DNA of 64,000 bases from Cohnella zeiphila (lineage in GTDB: Bacteria > Bacillota > Bacilli > Paenibacillales > Paenibacillaceae). The position numbers and the translations under genes are program-made. The stretch is from assembly GCF_014212055.1 (NCBI RefSeq), contig NZ_JACJVO010000009.1, forward strand, positions 248,001 to 312,000. Reading direction: 5' to 3'. Positions 20,601 to 26,683 of this stretch are shown here, piece by piece; the stretch's first letter is position 1, and each line of letters starts with the position of its first letter. Under the pieces are notes generated by a model. That model had not been told where the DNA came from and did not search any database. It saw nothing but the letters and a program-made list of their open reading frames with translations.

Positions 20601-21236
20601 GACGGCGGCTCCGGCGTGGCGAAGCTCGTCTACGATGCGGCCGGCGCGCAGAGCATCGGGGAGCGGACGGTGGACGGCGCGGCCGCGGAGGTGACGATCT
20701 CCGCCGAAGGCGAGACGGAGCTGAGCTTCCATGCGGTAGACGCAGCAGGCAACGAGGAGCCTGCGCAGACGCTGCAGGTGCGCATCGATTCATCCGCTCC
20801 GAGCGTTACGGTCGCCGGAGCGGGCACCTACACGATCGACCAGACCGTGCAGATTACGTGCACGGCGGCGGATTCGGCGTCCGGTCTGGCGTCCGATCCT
20901 TGCGCGGCGCCGCTCGTGAACGCTCCGGCGTATACGCTCGGCATCGGCAGCCATACCGTAAACGTGCAAGCGGCGGACAAGGCGGGCAATACGACGCAGC
21001 AGTCGGCCGACTACCAGGTGAAGATCACGCTTGCGAGTCTACTCAAGCTGATCCTGTCGTGGGTCCACGGGCCGGGCGCGAACGGGATCGTGCAGTCGTT
21101 CGCCGCCAAGCTGCAGATGAGCAAGCTCGACTCGTTCCTGAACGAAGTGTCGGCACAATCCGGGAAGTCCATCACCGCGGATCAGGCGAAGTGGCTGAGA
21201 ACGCTGGCCGAAGCTTACAAGCGGCAGGACGGCTGA
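14679..21236 (+). CDS. Giant secreted multidomain protein with beta-helix, discoidin and triplicated modules
   Basis: A 2185-residue protein with a Sec signal peptide (cleavage near residue 32, after TAAA). Domains in order: a DUF1565/right-handed parallel beta-helix region from residue 40 (YYVDAVNGDDGNDGS, GVYRETVKP) to about 810, interrupted by a concanavalin-like stretch; a CBM4/9-like jelly roll near 828-985; three tandem copies of a module of about 133 residues (1001-1130, 1134-1265, 1268-1398); Fn3 (1401-1491); discoidin/F5-8C (1494-1625); an Ig-like domain (1631-1735); a laminin-like sandwich (1740-1935); two Ig-like repeats; and a helical tail. No SLH, LPxTG or membrane anchor is visible. 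It is probably an extracellular polysaccharide-binding or -cleaving enzyme; the catalytic class is not recognised. GAGAGTGGGG precedes the ATG. Confidence 0.85.
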   Translation: MVRRLLSCVSTVTLFSTLFLAAAPGGSGTAAADEPDAGHTYYVDAVNGDDGNDGSSDHPWQTIGKAAGVLVAGDTAKIRSGVYRETVKPAHSGAPGSDITFEADDGADVTVSGADLVTGTWTPATEVPTADVYKIGADLHMGDYLDQVYVDGVANNWARTPNTDVGNLYDPNLYEYDNTQSSGNKLVDNANLNQPAGAWDGAAVFYEDAGSWNFGSAFVSTSTPGTLNIATSPAFYSVRLSSLDDKLTLLNQNGSVLGSANVDVQLNTVYHVKIAADDGTIQVYLNDDASPAITANDPNPIEGFFGLGVQSGSSSAAASAEFANVNATITSQSADQALGKATAPFASNLEGWSAGDTNGYWRSDGTELAGYTQPQISQTGTSYNSAVKAKNFTYSANVKLTAAGAASMTFRKQEIPYIVGMGNWGLGNSEYFIMGKLAALDYPGEWYYDRTAHQLYLKTTGSDDPSAHTVEVKARNLAFDLADRSNIVVKGVKLFAATIDTANGENDVIDGIHAKYVSDYYVQPSTATGICLCGKNDTLKNSEIAFSSGSLVSIKGEGNKLINNVIHDGTYGGIVFQSAIDVYGVGHLISNNTVYHAARSLIGGQFYASSIQYNDFYGANGFATDTGLLYTAHSDLGNSEIHHNYWHDYMQRPKSKGSDSSWSAGVYLDNGTYNALVYDNVTWGFPWRGIMVNYASNFVQVYNNTTYNASIAEISKAGYTVDDYKDKVYNNISTDGLDTSGLAIGADYQANLTSGDPGFANPDGLDFHLKTGSPGLDAGIPISGITDPGDGAPDIGAYQSGEPAWKVGADLNNPPAVEPTLQLTQTDGRNLLVNGPFELDRMGQPGMDGLYGWTRTYSQTAQPVVDVPGNKTASRIGTFNGASLGTGEDGIEQTIGNLEPNTKYEVRGFLRSAASGQSVKIGARSFDDAGTDTSKQTSEDTWQEETFTFTTGASSTSATIYAYKPDNGVYAFLDDFSVAKYEEPPAQPPAPAHTEEGTLSVNDTVTGTGTDQFDYTGTWTAETGNAFNYHEDNHQSSAEGDSYEVKFSGVQIQLYSELENDMGIVGVSIDGGDEAMVDTYSSTHIGDALAYTSPRLPDGTHTLKVRLTGTKNPDSSGTKHVADRVVVVSANAPVHIDDSETGTGTAQFNFSDGWTQAANNTDYNDTNHFTQTADASYEVKFDGVQAKLFSEVDTNMGIVGVSVDGGPEMTVDLYSAKHFGDKLVYTTPRMPDGEHTMKVRVTGRQSPLSSGAWAVADRVDVISADTPIVVNDTQTGTGNNQFDYHGTWYAGTDNAACYNSDNHFTNEAGAYYEIRFVGKGIRLYSERNSGDGIIDIYIDGAKAATVDMNSSVHMGDDLVFSSAELTDGPHTLKVVNTAASSPGGGPWSVADRVDIIPTSVPDTDAPSAPANLTAPTVTATTADLAWDASTDNYGVEVYEIFSGTDLIGLTRGTSFTASGLQDGQTYTFTVKAKDAAGNESAAGAPVQVTVHAPLPNLALGKTATESSVYQAGFEGDKAFDGDSATRWAAAEGSSNPQWVSVDLGDTVQIGHVKLSWAVPHGTSYQILVSTDGTDWTEVYATTSGNGGLDDIKFPAVDARYVKLNVLDRSDPYWGATVYEFEVYGDSGAETANQAPAAVNVAIDGTAAVGETLTGAYDYSDPDGDAEGASTFQWYRGTKADGSDKTPIDGATSPSYTVASGDAGTYLFFEVTPVASDGILQGDPVVSPGLLVTGGPAPTLKTVYAEDFEGTDVGAMPEGWTVTGAGSGNAVSVQQDGDGKNLKLVQTYNNDGDGSFKASYSFDPIHDLAVAEERIMAEQGGATGSFLTLYDSQGTKLAELLYDLDYAHNGSRELARRTPDGNWHNLLPYNANQWYDVRLTVDLAAGTYDVAIDGTAVESGIPLLNPADDVAKLETSGWNQSPGTFHLDDLNLSGPDDGTAADSTPPVTSATRSAEPNDAGWNRTGVTVSLQASDEDGGSGVAKLVYDAAGAQSIGERTVDGAAAEVTISAEGETELSFHAVDAAGNEEPAQTLQVRIDSSAPSVTVAGAGTYTIDQTVQITCTAADSASGLASDPCAAPLVNAPAYTLGIGSHTVNVQAADKAGNTTQQSADYQVKITLASLLKLILSWVHGPGANGIVQSFAAKLQMSKLDSFLNEVSAQSGKSITADQAKWLRTLAEAYKRQDG
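17679..18870 (+). repeat. Three tandem carbohydrate-binding-like modules within the giant protein
   Basis: A unit of about 400 bp occurs three times in frame. Each copy begins with a VNDTxTGTGxxQFDY-like motif, contains YEVKF or YEIRF, then GIVGVSIDGG or an equivalent, and ends in VADRVDVIS-like sequence. Similarity is clear at protein level but reduced in DNA, so the duplications are not recent. Confidence 0.85.
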
Positions 21237-21255
21237 CGGACCCGTTCGATGCGAA

Positions 21256-21309
21256 GTCCAAATATCGTAGATTCGTACATGGTCTCGGCGCACAGGGGTT
21301 AGGTAAGGT
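21256..21309 (+). promoter_or_regulatory. Shared 26-bp operator (copy C) with weak -10
   Basis: The element at 21256-21281 begins GTCCAAATATCGTAGA and ends CGTACATG. It differs from copy A at only a few positions. A weak -10 candidate TAAGGT lies at 21304, one base off the geometry of copies A and B. The leader to the next start codon is about 95 bases. There is no terminator between the giant gene and this element. Confidence 0.6.
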
Positions 21310-21407
21310 AAATACAGCGGGACCGACGCGGGCGTCGGATGGTTGCTTGCCGCCATCCGCCGCCCGCTTGTACGTTCCGGGGCAATGGTAAAGGAGGCTT
21401 GCGAAAG

Positions 21408-23450
21408 ATGGCTGCCGGAATCGGCGAAACCAATCGGAAAATCCATCTGGATTTCCATACGCCCCATTGGGTGAAGCAAGTCGGCGCGGATTACGATCCC
21501 GAGCTGCTGGTCGCCACATGGAAGCGGGCGAACGTCAACGCGGTCACCGTCGTTTTCGGCTTGTGCGCGTGCGGCAACGCCTATTACGAATCGGATGTCG
21601 CGCCGGTTCATCCCGCGCTGCAGCGCGATCTGCTGACGCCGCTGCTGCCTGCGGCCGAGCGCGAGGGCATCAAGGTATACGTCCATTTCGCGCCCGGCAT
21701 CAACGACCGGGCCGTGATCGAGCATCCCGAATGGGCGATGGTCAGGCGAGACGGGACGCGGCTCGATACGAACGGCGGCAAGGAGTGGGGCTGGCCGTGC
21801 TACAATTCGCCGTTCGTCGCGGATTGGCTCTGGCCTCAGCTCGCGGAATTCGTTCCGCGGTTCCCGAATATCGAAGGCGTGTTCGTCGATATGGTCATGT
21901 ATGCGGACGAGACGTGCTTCTGCGAGTTTTGCCGTCGCCGGGCCGGCGCGCTCGGACTCGACCTGGACCGGCTGACGGACCGGGATCGGCTGCAGGAGCT
22001 GACGCTGAACGAGTTCATCGAGCGGACGCGAGCGATCGTAAAGAACGCCAATCCCGACCTGTCGTTCACATGCAACTGCCGCAACTTCGTCGGCGGCGTC
22101 CGGAACGGGAACCTGGACTATCTGGAGCTGGAAGCGCCGATCACGTGGAACAGCTACTATTACCCCGTCCTGTCCCGGCACATTCGGACGCTGGGCAAGC
22201 GGGCGGGCGGCATGACCACGCGTTTTCCGAAAAACTGGGGCTATTTCGGCAGCCTGATCAACGAGGCGCAGCTGAAATTCGAATGCGCTTCGATTCTGGC
22301 GACGCTCGGCTCCTGCTGCATCGGCGACCAGCTTCATCCGTCGGGCAAGCCCGACGCAGGCGTATATGAGCTGATCGGAACTGTCTATGGCTTCGTAAAA
22401 GAGCGAGAAGCGTGGGCGCTGGATGCCGCCACGGTTCCGTATATCGGCGTCGTGGCCGATCGCCAGCGCAACCTGGGGGCGCAGGAGGTTCGCGACGGAT
22501 ACGAAGCGGCTCATCAGGCTCCGGCCTCGCTGTACGGCGCGGGGCTCGCCTTGCTGGAAGGCAGCCGTCACTTCGACGTGCTCGACGAGGAGAACGGTCT
22601 CTCCGGCTACCGGCTGCTGTGGCTCCCGGAGAACATCACGCTCGATCCGGCGCTGGCGCCGAAGGTCGAACGATATGTCGCGGAAGGAGGCCGCCTGCTC
22701 GTGACGGGCGGCACGCTGTGGGAGCAGCCGGTCTGGCGCGACACGCTCGAACGGCTGGCGGGCGTTCGCCTGGCCGGGATCGAGGCGGCAGACGGCGGCT
22801 ACGTTCAGCCCGTCCCTCCTTATGCGGATCGGATGCCGGACGCCCCCTGCTTCGTGAAAGGCCGCTTCCCTCGCTGGACGCTGCAGTCCGCGGACGCCGT
22901 CAAGGCGGCGAGCACGTTCCGTCCCTTCGAGGATATTTCCCTGGACCGCAGGTTCGGGCATTTTCACGCCCCTGCCGGGGAAGAGGCGGAGGCGCCGGGC
23001 GCGGTCGTCCACCCGTACGGGAAAGGGATGGCGGCGGTCGCAGCCGCTTCGCTGGGAGCCGATTACTTCACGATCGGCAGCCGGCACGTTCGGCAGATGG
23101 CGCTGAACCTGATCGACGCGTTGCTGGAGCCGGAGCATCGGCTGCTCGAAGTGGAGGCGGATTCGCCCGCCGTCGAAGTGTCGCTGATGAGTCAGCCGGG
23201 CCGATGGGTGCTGCACCTGATCCAGTACGCGGCCAAGCGAATGACGGAAAATACGGTGATCGAGGAAGCGCCGCCGCGCTATCGGATTCCGGTGACGCTG
23301 CGGCCGCCGGCGAAGCCGCGCCGCGTCGCGCTCGCTCCTTCGGGCGAGGAACCGATCTGGACGTGGGAGGACGGCGCCGTCCGACTGGTCGTCCCGGAGC
23401 TGCGTCTTCATCAGATGGTCGTATTCGAGTGGGAGGAAGAGACGGAATGA
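21408..23450 (+). CDS. Putative GHL6-type glycoside hydrolase with trimerisation-like domain
   Basis: A 680-residue cytoplasmic protein. The N-terminal part looks like the hypothetical glycosyl hydrolase 6 (GHL6) TIM barrel: IHLDFHTPHWVKQVGADYD, VFGLCACGNAYYESD, YVHFAPGINDRAVIEHPEW and GVFVDMVMYADETCFCEFC, whose acidic residues are candidates for catalysis. Residues of about 340-560 resemble the flavodoxin-like beta-galactosidase trimerisation domain (RLLWLPENITLD, VAEGGRLLVTGGTLWE), followed by a small beta domain. The start is ATG 21408, with AAAGGAGG upstream. The next gene begins inside its stop codon (ATGA). Possible roles are beta-galactosidase or alpha-L-fucosidase-like; substrate unproven. 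Confidence 0.75.
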   Translation: MAAGIGETNRKIHLDFHTPHWVKQVGADYDPELLVATWKRANVNAVTVVFGLCACGNAYYESDVAPVHPALQRDLLTPLLPAAEREGIKVYVHFAPGINDRAVIEHPEWAMVRRDGTRLDTNGGKEWGWPCYNSPFVADWLWPQLAEFVPRFPNIEGVFVDMVMYADETCFCEFCRRRAGALGLDLDRLTDRDRLQELTLNEFIERTRAIVKNANPDLSFTCNCRNFVGGVRNGNLDYLELEAPITWNSYYYPVLSRHIRTLGKRAGGMTTRFPKNWGYFGSLINEAQLKFECASILATLGSCCIGDQLHPSGKPDAGVYELIGTVYGFVKEREAWALDAATVPYIGVVADRQRNLGAQEVRDGYEAAHQAPASLYGAGLALLEGSRHFDVLDEENGLSGYRLLWLPENITLDPALAPKVERYVAEGGRLLVTGGTLWEQPVWRDTLERLAGVRLAGIEAADGGYVQPVPPYADRMPDAPCFVKGRFPRWTLQSADAVKAASTFRPFEDISLDRRFGHFHAPAGEEAEAPGAVVHPYGKGMAAVAAASLGADYFTIGSRHVRQMALNLIDALLEPEHRLLEVEADSPAVEVSLMSQPGRWVLHLIQYAAKRMTENTVIEEAPPRYRIPVTLRPPAKPRRVALAPSGEEPIWTWEDGAVRLVVPELRLHQMVVFEWEEETE

Positions 23451-25387
23451 GCGAGGCGCGGCAGATGACGGTATATGTCGCGGCGGACGGCTCGGATGCC
23501 GGTTCCGGCACGCTGGGCGAGCCGCTCGCCTCGCTCGCCGAAGCGCTGTCCCGAACGCGGAAGGCGGAGACGGGCGCCTTCCGGCGCATCGTCGTGCGCG
23601 GAGGCAGCTATTACGACGTCGCCCTTGAGCTGACGGAAAGGGATAGCGGTCTGACGATCGAAGCGTACGAAGGCGAGCATCCGGTATTGTACGGCGGCAA
23701 GCCGCTCGTCCAATGGGAACGCCGCGGAGACTGGCTGGCGGCGAAGCTGGAAGGGGCCGAGGCGCATTCGCGCGCCATACGGCTGCTGGAGATCGGCGGC
23801 GAGAGCCGGCCGCGGGCGCGCCTGCCGGAGAGCGGCGCGTTCCGGCACCGGAACCGGTTCGACGCGCAGTGGATGTCGACGCTGGCCGGAGGCTGGGAGC
23901 GGCCGCCGACCGAGGAGGAACTGACGGTGCTCCGTTATGAGGAGGAGGATCTCGGCCCTTGGCTGGATGAGCAAAACGCGGAAATCACGGTGTACCACGA
24001 GTGGGACGAATCGCTGGTCGGCGTTCGCGCGGTGGACGCAGCGATGCGGACAGTCTTGTTCGCGGAATGTCCCGGTCATCCGCCCGGCGCGTTCGCGGAC
24101 CGCAACGAACGCGCCCGCGAATATGTCGTGTGGAACGTGAGTGAAGGAATGACGAAGCCGGGTCAATGGTTTCACGACCGCGCCGCCGGCGAGATCGTCT
24201 ATTGGCCGCGGCCGGGGGAGCGCGCGGACCGGCTGAACGCGGTCGTCCCGACGCGCGGGCACGTGTTGCGTCTGCGCGGCGGAGTGCGCAACGTGGTCGT
24301 GCGCGGACTGGCGTTCTCCTGCGCGGCGGCGGCTCTTGTTCCCGGCGGGTTCGCGGCATCGGAAGCGAGCGCTGCGATCGTGGCCGAAGAGGTGCGCGAC
24401 GTCTCGTTCGCGAACGTGACCGTCCGGCACGCCGGCGGCTGGGCGTTCCGCCTTCGGGGCGAGCGGATCGGGCTTCTCGGCTGCCTCATCCATCATACGG
24501 GAGCCGGCGGCGTTCACTATGAAGGGGATTCCATCGCGTTGTCTCATTGCCAAATCCGCGAGATCGGCCTGGTTTACGGGAGCGCGGTCGCGGTGCTGGG
24601 CGGCGGAAACGGGAACGCCGTCCGGCATTGCGATATACGCGACACGCCTTACAGCGGCATCGTGGATACGGGAAGCGATTCGGACATCAGCGGCAATCTG
24701 TTCTACCGCGTCATGACGTTCATGAAGGACGGGGCCGCGGTTTACTGCACGGGAAGCAAAAGGACGCGGGTGACCGGCAACGCCGTGCTGGCCGATCCGG
24801 GGCGGAAGGCGCGGAGCTACGCCTACTATCTGGACGAATTGTGCGAGGATGCGACGGTGGAAGGCAACCTGGCGTTCGAGACCGGCCTGCCGATGCTCAG
24901 CCACATGACCCGGAACTGCCGCTATGCCGGCAACGTGTTCTGGGACAGCGGACCGCAGCGGATCGAGGCGGCGAACACGTTCGGCCTCTCGTTCGAGCGC
25001 AACGTCCTCGTCGCGGAACGCATCGACTTTTACGCGCCGCGCGGCAATCCCGGCCATCGCGCCTCGAAGTTTGACGCGTACCCGTCCATGAGCGCCTATT
25101 CGAGCGCCGACGGGTTCGCATCGCTCCGGGATAATGTGATGTACAGCCGGAGCGGGTCGATCGTTTTCCACGAATACGTCCATTACGAGGTTGTGAGCGA
25201 ATTCCCGCTGGCGCCGGAGGACGGGAACGTCTTCGCGGATCCCGGGCTGACGGGATTGCCGTCGGGAGAGATCGGCTGGGAGCCTTCATCTCCGGCGGGC
25301 GCAAACGGCATCCGGCCGCTCGCGCTGGCGAACGCCGGCTGCTCGCGCGGCTATGCCGAGCTTTATCGAATCTGCGGAGGTGCATAA
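23447..25387 (+). CDS. Right-handed parallel beta-helix protein, possibly GH141-like
   Basis: A 646-residue protein without a signal peptide. It begins with MTVYVAADGSDAGSGTLGEP, a beta-helix entry typical of GH120/GH141-type enzymes, then RIVVRGGSYYDVALEL. Repeated short strands follow, such as NVVVRGLAFS, DVSFANVTVRHAGG, DTPYSGIVDTGSDSDISGN and ATVEGNLAFETG. The segment GQWFHDRAAGEIVYWPRPGE resembles GEWYYDRTAHQLYLKTTG in the giant protein at 14679, so both may share a catalytic fold. GH141 includes an alpha-L-fucosidase, which would fit the adjacent GH29 gene, but this is a guess. The start ATG overlaps the preceding stop codon, giving translational coupling; upstream frame extension to 22412 is not real. 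Confidence 0.75.
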   Translation: MSEARQMTVYVAADGSDAGSGTLGEPLASLAEALSRTRKAETGAFRRIVVRGGSYYDVALELTERDSGLTIEAYEGEHPVLYGGKPLVQWERRGDWLAAKLEGAEAHSRAIRLLEIGGESRPRARLPESGAFRHRNRFDAQWMSTLAGGWERPPTEEELTVLRYEEEDLGPWLDEQNAEITVYHEWDESLVGVRAVDAAMRTVLFAECPGHPPGAFADRNERAREYVVWNVSEGMTKPGQWFHDRAAGEIVYWPRPGERADRLNAVVPTRGHVLRLRGGVRNVVVRGLAFSCAAAALVPGGFAASEASAAIVAEEVRDVSFANVTVRHAGGWAFRLRGERIGLLGCLIHHTGAGGVHYEGDSIALSHCQIREIGLVYGSAVAVLGGGNGNAVRHCDIRDTPYSGIVDTGSDSDISGNLFYRVMTFMKDGAAVYCTGSKRTRVTGNAVLADPGRKARSYAYYLDELCEDATVEGNLAFETGLPMLSHMTRNCRYAGNVFWDSGPQRIEAANTFGLSFERNVLVAERIDFYAPRGNPGHRASKFDAYPSMSAYSSADGFASLRDNVMYSRSGSIVFHEYVHYEVVSEFPLAPEDGNVFADPGLTGLPSGEIGWEPSSPAGANGIRPLALANAGCSRGYAELYRICGGA

Positions 25388-25392
25388 GTAAG

Positions 25393-26661
25393 ATGCGAAA
25401 CGATTTTGCGGAACGAACCCGATGGTTCAGGGAAGCCCGATTCGGGATGTTCATTCATTGGGGCCTGTATGCAATCCCTTCGCGGGGCGAATGGGTCCGG
25501 AGCCTGGAGAAGCTGTCCGTGGAAGAATATCGGCCTTTTTTCGAAGAGTTCGATCCGGTCCGTTACGATCCGCGGCAGTGGGCGAAGCTCGCCAAAGCGG
25601 CCGGGATGAAGTACGCCGTCATGACGGCCAAGCATCACGACGGCTTCTGCCTGTTCGACAGCAAGCTGACGGATTACAAGGCGACGTACACCCCGGCGGG
25701 CAGGGATCTGATCCGCGAATACGTCGAGGCGTTCCGGGAGGAAGGCTTGCGCGTCGGACTCTATTATTCGATCATCGACTGGCATCACGACGATTATCCG
25801 GCCTACGGCGACAAGATCCACCCGATGCGGGACAACGAGGCGTTCAAGAACAAGCCGATCGAATTCGGCCGCTACCTCGACTACATGCACGGACAGGTGA
25901 AGGAACTGCTGACGAATTACGGCAAAATCGACGTCATGTGGTTCGATTTCTCGTACGACGACATGACCGGAGAGAAGTGGCGGGCGACCGAGCTCGTGCG
26001 GATGATGCGGTCCCTTCAGCCGGACATCGTCATCGACAACCGGCTTGGCGGCAACATCAAGGCGGCGGCTCCCGAGGAGTACGCCGGCGACTTCGCCAGC
26101 CCCGAGCAGATGCTGCCTGCGGAAGGCATCGCGAACGAAGCCGGGCGTCCGATTCCGTGGGAGGCATGCATTACGCTGAACGATCACTGGGGCTACTGCT
26201 CTTCGGACCGCAACTACAAATCGGCGAAGACGGTCGTGCGCGGGCTCGTCGAATGCGTGAGCAAGGGCGGCAACCTGCTGCTGAACGTCGGTCCGGACGC
26301 CAAGGGCGTCATTCCGCACGAGGCGGTCGAGATCCTGCGCGAGGTGGGACGCTGGATGGACGCCAACGCGGACAGCGTCTACGGCTGCGGCGCCGCTTCG
26401 CTGCCCAAGCCGGAATGGGGACGGTATACGCAGAACGGGAACAAGCTGTACGCCCATCTTTTCGACCGGGGGATGGGACCGACTTCGTTCGCCGGCATGA
26501 ACGGGAAAATCAAGCGGGCGAGGCTGCTCGCGGACGGGGCGGAGATCAAGGTGGAGACGCCGTGGATGGCATACGAGTACCCGGACGACGCATTTGTCAC
26601 GCTCGGCGGCGCGGAGCTCCCGGACGGCATCGACACCGTCATCGAGCTGGAGCTGGCGTAA
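25393..26661 (+). CDS. GH29 alpha-L-fucosidase
   Basis: A 422-residue GH29 enzyme. Motifs: RFGMFIHWGLYAIPSRGEW at the N-terminus, MTAKHHDGFCLF, VGLYYSIIDWHH, and the nucleophile D185 in VMWFDFSYDD. The short C-terminal beta domain starts near residue 340. No signal peptide, so it acts on imported oligosaccharides, releasing L-fucose. GGAGGTG lies about 10 bases before the ATG and overlaps the end of the beta-helix gene. It forms one operon with 21408, 23447 and 26684. Confidence 0.93.
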   Translation: MRNDFAERTRWFREARFGMFIHWGLYAIPSRGEWVRSLEKLSVEEYRPFFEEFDPVRYDPRQWAKLAKAAGMKYAVMTAKHHDGFCLFDSKLTDYKATYTPAGRDLIREYVEAFREEGLRVGLYYSIIDWHHDDYPAYGDKIHPMRDNEAFKNKPIEFGRYLDYMHGQVKELLTNYGKIDVMWFDFSYDDMTGEKWRATELVRMMRSLQPDIVIDNRLGGNIKAAAPEEYAGDFASPEQMLPAEGIANEAGRPIPWEACITLNDHWGYCSSDRNYKSAKTVVRGLVECVSKGGNLLLNVGPDAKGVIPHEAVEILREVGRWMDANADSVYGCGAASLPKPEWGRYTQNGNKLYAHLFDRGMGPTSFAGMNGKIKRARLLADGAEIKVETPWMAYEYPDDAFVTLGGAELPDGIDTVIELELA

Positions 26662-26683
26662 GCCGGATCGGAGGGACGGGACC

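Noticed and set aside
22412..23446. N-terminal extension of the beta-helix protein
   Set aside because: It is a shadow of the GHL6-like gene; the true ATG at 23447 overlaps that gene's stop codon.
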